Part shown: in pieces, positions 8,579-10,932 of the stretch
Layout of the letters: each line of letters opens with the position of its first letter
Position numbering within the stretch: the first letter of the stretch is position 1
Assembly: GCA_017936245.1 (NCBI GenBank)
Contig: JAGBFY010000104.1
Coordinates: forward strand, 1 to 10,932
DNA from: Kiritimatiellia bacterium
GTDB taxonomy: Bacteria; Verrucomicrobiota; Kiritimatiellia; RFP12; UBA1067
Length of the DNA stretch: 10,932 nt
Direction of reading: 5' to 3'
The notes under the pieces: model-generated
What the model was told of the DNA's origin: nothing
Database searches by the model: none
What the model saw: the letters and a program-made list of their open reading frames with translations, nothing else
Made by a program: the position numbers and the translations under genes

Positions 8579-9463
8579 TCAAATCTTCGCGAGAATGTCC
8601 AGAATGTTGGATTTGTCCAGTACGGTAAATCCAAAACACTTTCTGCCAAGGTCTTTGAGCGACGCACCAATAAGATAAAGCTCCTTGCCGTCTAGAATGA
8701 GAAAGCGGTCATGGAACGTCGTGCTGGTCTTGACCATAAGGCCGCCGTACTGGGCATTGAACTTATCGACATCGCTTTGCGCAAGCTTGTTGCCGCGCGG
8801 AGACGAAACAACCTCCACCTTCACGCCCATGCGCTTCTTCGCAAGCATATCAAGCGTACCAGTCCCCACCCAGCTGTCAATCAGAAGTATCGTCTTTTTA
8901 GCCCTTCCAATCAGCTTCTCCACCAGCGAGCACGCATCCCACAACTGCCCTTCGTAGAATACTCCCTGCAACGGCGGCTCTCGCGTCTGCACAAAGAAAT
9001 CAACTTTCTGTTCAAGAGCGGAAATTCGGTCATCATGCTTCGATAGATTGCGATGCATCGAATCTTCCAACTGATTCAATCTGGAATTTACTGAATACCC
9101 GCGCAGAAGATAATCTTTCAATATACCCGTAGCCCATTGTCTAAAGCGAACTCCCAATATGGAATTAACACGATATCCTACCGAAATGATTGCATCAAGA
9201 TTATAGCAAGTGACAATACGCCTTACCTGCCTTGCGCCCTCCATACGAACTACCGAGAAATCCTCGGCAGTTGCCCCTTTTGATAATTCGCCAACAGAAT
9301 AGATATTCTTTAAGTGCAACCCTATGTTATCAGTACTACAGCCAAACAAAGTGGCCATCTGAGCTTGTGTCAGCCATACTGTCTCATTTTCAAGGCGCAC
9401 ATCCAACCGAACTGTTTCATTCGGCTGATATACAACTATCTGATTTTCTGTTTCGTTTGCCAT
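8579..9463 (-). CDS. RhuM-family protein with C-terminal phospholipase-D-like domain
   Basis: 294 residues. Residues about 15-126 match the RhuM type (virulence protein RhuM, PF13310): VRLENETVWLTQAQMATLFG, IGLHLKNIY, a YNLDAIISVGYRVNS segment and RFRQWATGILKDYLLRGY. The motif at 30-56 looks like a helix-turn-helix. About 130-165 is a predicted coiled coil. About 170-294 resemble a phospholipase-D-like domain, with H251, R253 and D258 in HDRFLILD and the following IGASLKDLG. This is the HKD pattern HxKx4D with arginine in place of lysine. RhuM proteins occur in genomic islands and next to restriction systems; their biochemical role is not settled. Possible roles are a DNA-binding nuclease, a sensor, or an inactive scaffold; only one HKD-like motif is present, so activity would need a dimer. 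The start at 9463 has a GGAG site five bases upstream. Confidence 0.85.
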   Translation of the reverse strand: MANETENQIVVYQPNETVRLDVRLENETVWLTQAQMATLFGCSTDNIGLHLKNIYSVGELSKGATAEDFSVVRMEGARQVRRIVTCYNLDAIISVGYRVNSILGVRFRQWATGILKDYLLRGYSVNSRLNQLEDSMHRNLSKHDDRISALEQKVDFFVQTREPPLQGVFYEGQLWDACSLVEKLIGRAKKTILLIDSWVGTGTLDMLAKKRMGVKVEVVSSPRGNKLAQSDVDKFNAQYGGLMVKTSTTFHDRFLILDGKELYLIGASLKDLGRKCFGFTVLDKSNILDILAKI

Positions 9464-9468
9464 AGCAA

Positions 9469-9472
9469 CTCC
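9469..9472 (-). promoter_or_regulatory. Ribosome binding site of the RhuM-PLD gene
   Basis: GGAG on the minus strand, five bases before the ATG at 9463, within GGGATGGAG. Confidence 0.6.
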
Positions 9473-9489
9473 ATCCCTTAATGCCGAGA

Positions 9490-9498
9490 ATTATACCA
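9490..9498 (-). promoter_or_regulatory. Extended -10 promoter for the RhuM-PLD gene
   Basis: The minus strand reads TGGTATAAT here, a perfect TATAAT preceded by the TGn extension. No good -35 box is seen 16-18 bases upstream (only GAGAAA/AGAAAA), which is common for extended -10 promoters. Transcription would start near 9483, giving a leader of about 20 bases. Confidence 0.6.
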
Positions 9499-9534
9499 AA
9501 TCCTACAGCGCTTTTCTCACTTTTCGCTCTTCCC

Positions 9535-9586
9535 CGTCCGGCGAGTGTCGGCAGGGTTTTCTAACAAAAAACCAAGGAGAAATCCA
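9535..9586 (+). repeat. First copy of a duplicated gene header
   Basis: CGTC, one base, then GGCGAGTGTCG (9540-9550), CAGG, and after about 25 bases AAGGAG (9574-9579), six bases and ATG at 9586. The same order with small changes recurs at 9656-9712. GGCGAGTGTCG contains a small dyad (CGA-GTG-TCG). Confidence 0.5.
9574..9579 (+). promoter_or_regulatory. Ribosome binding site for the upstream start at 9586
   Basis: AAGGAG is six bases before the ATG at 9586. It opens a frame that runs on without a stop into the start at 9712, so this may be a leader or an alternative N-terminus. Confidence 0.5.
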
Positions 9587-9616
9587 TGAAACAACAACCC
9601 CAAATCCAAGCCTCAG

Positions 9617-9643
9617 GCGCGTCGGAAACGACGCGCTTTTTTT
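9617..9643 (+). terminator. Intrinsic terminator inside the leader reading frame (possible attenuator)
   Basis: GCGCGTCG (9617-9624), a GAAA tetraloop, CGACGCGC (9629-9636), then seven T (9637-9643). The 8-bp stem is perfect and GC-rich, and the T-run follows at once, so this is a textbook rho-independent terminator for plus-strand transcripts. It lies between the two starts at 9586 and 9712, which is what an attenuator would look like. Confidence 0.8.
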
Positions 9644-9681
9644 GTACCCGGATTTCGTCAGCGGCGAGTGTCGCAGGCGAG

Positions 9682-9690
9682 TTATGCACA
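9682..9690 (+). other. Single DnaA-box-like sequence
   Basis: TTATGCACA fits the DnaA box pattern TTATNCACA. One match is expected by chance in roughly three windows of this size, so its only weight comes from lying just ahead of a replication-protein-like gene and a purine tract. Confidence 0.2.
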
Positions 9691-9698
9691 ACCCGAAG

Positions 9699-9705
9699 AA
9701 AGGAG
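9699..9705 (+). promoter_or_regulatory. Ribosome binding site for the start at 9712
   Basis: AAAGGAG, six bases before ATG at 9712. It is as good as the site at 9574-9579; I prefer this start because a strong terminator lies between the two. Confidence 0.55.
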
Positions 9706-9711
9706 CCAGAC

Positions 9712-10101
9712 ATGGCCAAAAGAGAAAACGAAGGAAAGAAAGAAAAGAAGCAAAAGAAAGAAAGGAAGATAAAGAGAAAACAAGACGGGGGTTTATTACT
9801 AAACCCAATATCAGTACCGCGTGCGCGTACGCGCGTGTGCGAGGGGCGGCGAATCGACTGCACATGCACGTTCGCGGAAGCGGGCGAGGCGGCGATGGAG
9901 ATCATCGACAACTGCTTCGGCTTGATTGATTGCGACTTCCGCATCTGGGCGTGGTACTGCCGCCACTTTGACCGGCGGCGAATTGTCGATCGCGCCTACT
10001 TCTACGCCTCATGCCAGAAGTGCGGCGAAATTCGCAACGCCATCACAGCCTTCCAAAGCTGGCTTCAGAAGGAATTCGGCACGAAAGGAGGTGCGGCATG
10101 A
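9712..10101 (+). CDS. Small Lys-rich protein, possibly the tail of a phage-type replication protein
   Basis: 129 residues from ATG 9712; an in-frame start at 9586 would add 42 residues, but that stretch encodes the terminator hairpin. Residues about 2-23 are almost all Lys, Glu and Arg. A PRARTR segment follows, then FAEAGEAAMEIIDN, and a C-terminal part with IWAWYCRHFDRR and GEIRNAITAFQSWLQKEF. A basic linker, an Arg-rich patch, a WY..-F motif and a final GxIxNxxxAFxxW element are the order seen at the end of many phage replisome organisers and helicase loaders, where the last element reads as DWKAALRxW. The resemblance is by eye and the usual N-terminal winged-helix is missing, so the protein may be a truncated or minimal version. 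Five cysteines cluster in the middle and C-terminal part. The stop overlaps the next start (ATGA, 10098-10101), so the two are translated together. Confidence 0.6.
   Translation: MAKRENEGKKEKKQKKERKIKRKQDGGLLLNPISVPRARTRVCEGRRIDCTCTFAEAGEAAMEIIDNCFGLIDCDFRIWAWYCRHFDRRRIVDRAYFYASCQKCGEIRNAITAFQSWLQKEFGTKGGAA
9718..9780 (+). other. 63-base purine tract
   Basis: Sixty of 63 bases on the plus strand are purines (exceptions at 9729, 9751 and 9770). It encodes the Lys/Glu-rich segment, which explains much of the bias. Such tracts can also form triplex or R-loop structures. Confidence 0.6.
9789..9806. other. Perfect 7-bp hairpin inside the Lys-rich gene
   Basis: GGGTTTA and TAAACCC flank a TTAC loop. 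It sits between the purine tract and the alternating GC tract. Confidence 0.45.
9818..9841. other. 24-base alternating pyrimidine-purine tract with a central palindrome
   Basis: Every dinucleotide from 9818 to 9841 is CG, TG or TA, a pattern that favours Z-DNA. It includes the 12-bp palindrome GCGCGTACGCGC at 9823-9834. It encodes the PRARTRVC segment, so some of the pattern may come from arginine codons. Confidence 0.5.
10084..10091 (+). promoter_or_regulatory. Strong ribosome binding site deciding the start at 10098
   Basis: AAAGGAGG lies six bases before ATG 10098, inside the end of the previous gene. It rules in 10098 over an in-frame ATG at 10011 that has no comparable site. Confidence 0.75.
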
Positions 10102-10502
10102 GCGAGGAACACTACGACGCCTACGAGAAAGCCAAGGATATGACCATGGAAGAGGCTTACGATTACTGCCTAAAGCTCGAATACGACCGAGAGCGAAAAC
10201 ACCGCGATACCGATATCGGACAGATTGAAGCATCTACCCTTTCGCTTGATCAACTTGTCGAGTCCTTCGAAGATCCAAGCAAGATACAAATCTTTTCCGA
10301 TTGCGGCAAAGGTGATAGAAACATTCACGCAAGTGAAAGCGCGGAAGCAATTTCCATTGCTCTAAGCCAACTTTCTGCAAGCGACCGAGCTTTTGCGCAA
10401 GCCGTCCTTGAAGGCAAGGATTGGCGTGAAATGGGGATCACCAAGCCTACATTTTACCGGCAGCTAAAAAAAGTTGAATTTTTTTTTAGCCCCATAAAAT
10501 AA
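10098..10502 (+). CDS. Small protein with sigma-region-4-like helix-turn-helix
   Basis: 134 residues. The N-terminal 60 are acidic and helical-looking (MEEAYDYCLKLEYDRERKH). Residues about 85-126, ALSQLSASDRAFAQAVLEG followed by WREMGITKPTFYRQLKKV, resemble the helix-turn-helix of sigma-70 region 4 or phage regulators that borrow it, with the second helix at TKPTFYRQLKK. No region 2 is present, so it is not a full sigma factor; a transcription regulator of a phage or mobile element is the natural reading. The start overlaps the previous stop as ATGA with a near-ideal ribosome site. The last codons carry an A7 and a T9 run that form an inverted repeat; a sequencing indel there would change only the last few residues. 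The family was not identified. Confidence 0.7.
   Translation: MSEEHYDAYEKAKDMTMEEAYDYCLKLEYDRERKHRDTDIGQIEASTLSLDQLVESFEDPSKIQIFSDCGKGDRNIHASESAEAISIALSQLSASDRAFAQAVLEGKDWREMGITKPTFYRQLKKVEFFFSPIK
10463..10490. other. A/T-rich perfect inverted repeat at the gene end
   Basis: GCTAAAAAAA (10463-10472) and TTTTTTTAGC (10481-10490) pair over 10 bp with an 8-base loop, overlapping the last codons of the HTH gene. With stem pairs of mostly A-T it is a weak terminator at best, but the symmetry would act in both directions. Confidence 0.45.
10474..10500 (+). promoter_or_regulatory. Weak candidate promoter for the structured leader
   Basis: TTGAAT (10474-10479) and TAAAAT (10495-10500) are 15 bases apart, shorter than the preferred 17. 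If used, a transcript would begin near 10508 and run through the whole leader into the gene at 10823. Confidence 0.2.
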
Positions 10503-10653
10503 GGGTGAAATGCAGTTTTTGGAGCAAGGCTGCACTTTCGAGTGAGACTGCACCCCAAAAAACCTTCCCTTAAGACTTGAGGGGGCATGTGATTGGCGGC
10601 AACGCGAGAATACAGCCGAGCCACCAATCCGCCCCAAGCCTTAGGGCTAACAT

Positions 10654-10666
10654 TGATCTTTGACAA
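10654..10666 (+). promoter_or_regulatory. boxA-like antitermination element
   Basis: TGATCTTTGACAA matches E. coli rrn boxA (TGCTCTTTAACAA) at 11 of 13 positions. boxA RNA is bound by NusB-S10 in antitermination. The embedded TTGACA (10660-10665) could instead be a -35 box, but no -10 box lies 16-19 bases downstream, which favours the boxA reading. Confidence 0.45.
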
Positions 10667-10688
10667 CTGAATCGCACAACAACGGCAG

Positions 10689-10709
10689 GTGCTCCACGAC
10701 ACGGAGCAC
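10689..10709 (+). other. boxB-like hairpin downstream of boxA
   Basis: GTGCTCC and GGAGCAC pair perfectly over 7 bp with a 7-base loop (ACGACAC), 22 bases after the boxA-like site. In lambdoid nut sites a small hairpin (boxB) follows boxA in this way. Confidence 0.4.
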
Positions 10710-10727
10710 ACAAACCCATTTATTTCC

Positions 10728-10780
10728 AACCACGGAATACACGGAAATCCACGGAAAGGGATTCCGTGTATTCCGTGGTT
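10728..10780. repeat. Long inverted repeat (REP/MITE-like palindrome)
   Basis: Arms AACCACGGAATACACGGAA (10728-10746) and its exact reverse complement at 10762-10780 give 19 bp of perfect pairing. After a bulged A, TCC/GGA adds three more pairs and leaves an 8-base loop. Each arm itself repeats the unit (C)ACGGAA, with a third copy in the loop. There is no T-run, so it is not an intrinsic terminator; a dispersed extragenic palindrome is likely. Confidence 0.75.
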
Positions 10781-10804
10781 CAAAATTCAATTACTCAAAA
10801 AACC

Positions 10805-10813
10805 AAGAAAGGA
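10805..10813 (+). promoter_or_regulatory. Ribosome binding site for the gene at 10823
   Basis: AAGAAAGGA ends nine bases before the ATG. The stretch before it, CAAAAAACCAAG, also occurs before the start at 9586. Confidence 0.5.
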
Positions 10814-10822
10814 ACAACCCAA

Positions 10823-10932
10823 ATGAAACTCACAAAAACCCAGATCAAGGAAAAACGAGCCGAACTGGTGAGCGTACTCCTGAAGATCGAAAAGCTCAAG
10901 GACGAGAAAACCTCCATCGAAAAGACTCTTGC
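10823..10932 (+). CDS. Coiled-coil protein, N-terminal part (cut by window end)
   Basis: Thirty-six complete codons are visible, starting MKLTKTQIKEKRAELVSVLL and continuing with KIEKLKDEKTSIEKTL. The spacing of Leu, Ile and Val among Lys and Glu gives a clear heptad-like coiled coil. Phage Gam-like nuclease inhibitors and many small accessory proteins begin this way, but the fragment is too short for a family call. It has a fair ribosome site and lies directly downstream of the leader with the boxA-like element and the long palindrome, so it is the probable first gene of an operon that continues to the right and may be under antitermination control. Confidence 0.6.
   Translation, partial: MKLTKTQIKEKRAELVSVLLKIEKLKDEKTSIEKTL

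Larger units (their letters stand above)
9656..9712 (+). repeat. Second copy of the duplicated gene header
   Basis: CGTC, three bases, GGCGAGTGTCG (9663-9673), CAGG, then AAAGGAG (9699-9705), six bases and ATG at 9712. It matches the arrangement at 9535-9586 with 36-39 bases from the core motif to the start codon. Confidence 0.5.
10503..10822 (+). other. 320-bp non-coding structured leader
   Basis: No convincing gene on either strand. In order it holds direct CTGCAC repeats with a CACT-TTCG-AGTG mini hairpin; an imperfect palindrome at 10567-10583 (CCCTTAAGACTTGAGGG); a bulged stem at 10591-10629 (GATTGGCGGC against GCCG, a 5-base bulge and CCAATC); a small AGCC-TTAG-GGCT hairpin at 10637-10648; a boxA-like element; a 7-bp hairpin; and a 19-bp perfect inverted repeat. 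The density of pairing suggests a regulatory untranslated leader for the gene at 10823, or a separate structured RNA. Confidence 0.45.

Noticed and set aside
8380..8670. 96-codon minus-strand frame
   Set aside because: Overlaps the RhuM gene end in another frame, while the neighbouring frame (8358-8561) carries the protein-like winged-helix tail.
9926..10228. 100-codon plus-strand frame
   Set aside because: Overlaps the ATGA-coupled pair in another frame, has no ribosome site, and its translation is low-complexity Arg-rich.
10465..10500. Programmed frameshift at A AAA AAA or the T9 run
   Set aside because: Both alternative frames hit stops within a few codons, so no extended product would result.
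10660..10688. TTGACA as a sigma-70 promoter
   Set aside because: No -10 box at 16-19 bases; the longer boxA-like match explains the hexamer better.
10503..10720. tRNA or tmRNA gene
   Set aside because: Stems do not fit a cloverleaf and no T-loop consensus is present.
10454..10783. 109-codon minus-strand frame
   Set aside because: Its N-terminus is only the translation of the long palindrome (NHGIHGIPF-type text) and the rest reads through the structured leader; no promoter or ribosome site.

Overview
The window looks like a chromosomal piece of a glycan-degrading bacterium of the PVC superphylum, most likely Lentisphaerota, Kiritimatiellota or Verrucomicrobiota. The reasons are very large secreted multidomain glycoside hydrolases, a LamG-type protein and GH106 in one operon, ordinary Shine-Dalgarno sites, and no SusC/SusD pair of the Bacteroidota kind. 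This assignment is inference from gene style, not from a marker gene.

Left part (1-8334, + strand): a tightly packed carbohydrate-degradation operon. It holds the end of a LamG/concanavalin-like protein (2-478). Next is a 1604-residue secreted enzyme with two separate TIM-barrel hydrolase modules, GH2-like then GH39-like (498-5312). A GH106-type alpha-L-rhamnosidase-like enzyme (5309-8188) starts inside the previous stop codon (ATGA). A further ATGA overlap at 8185 opens a 49-codon reading frame that dies at 8334, which looks like the head of a lost or truncated fourth gene. Together the enzymes suggest attack on a rhamnose-containing polysaccharide or glycoside such as rhamnogalacturonan or an ulvan-like glycan.

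Middle (8335-9585): a junction. It contains a 14-bp-period tandem repeat, a winged-helix-like gene tail with no start on the minus strand (8358-8561), and an intact minus-strand gene (8579-9463). That gene fuses a RhuM-type N-terminus to a phospholipase-D-like C-terminus and has an extended -10 promoter (9490-9498).

Right part (9464-10932, + strand): a different, phage- or mobile-element-like region. A duplicated translation header (9535-9586 and 9656-9712) brackets a near-perfect intrinsic terminator (9617-9643). Downstream are a small Lys-rich protein that resembles the tail of phage replication proteins and, again via ATGA, a 134-residue protein with a sigma-region-4-like helix-turn-helix. 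A 320-bp structured leader follows. It carries a boxA-like antitermination element (11 of 13 matches to E. coli rrn boxA), a boxB-like hairpin and a 19-bp perfect inverted repeat, and it leads into a coiled-coil protein cut by the window edge.

The most interesting material is this right-hand region: attenuator-like and nut-like elements around short, poorly characterised genes next to a RhuM-PLD gene, at the end of a polysaccharide-degradation operon.
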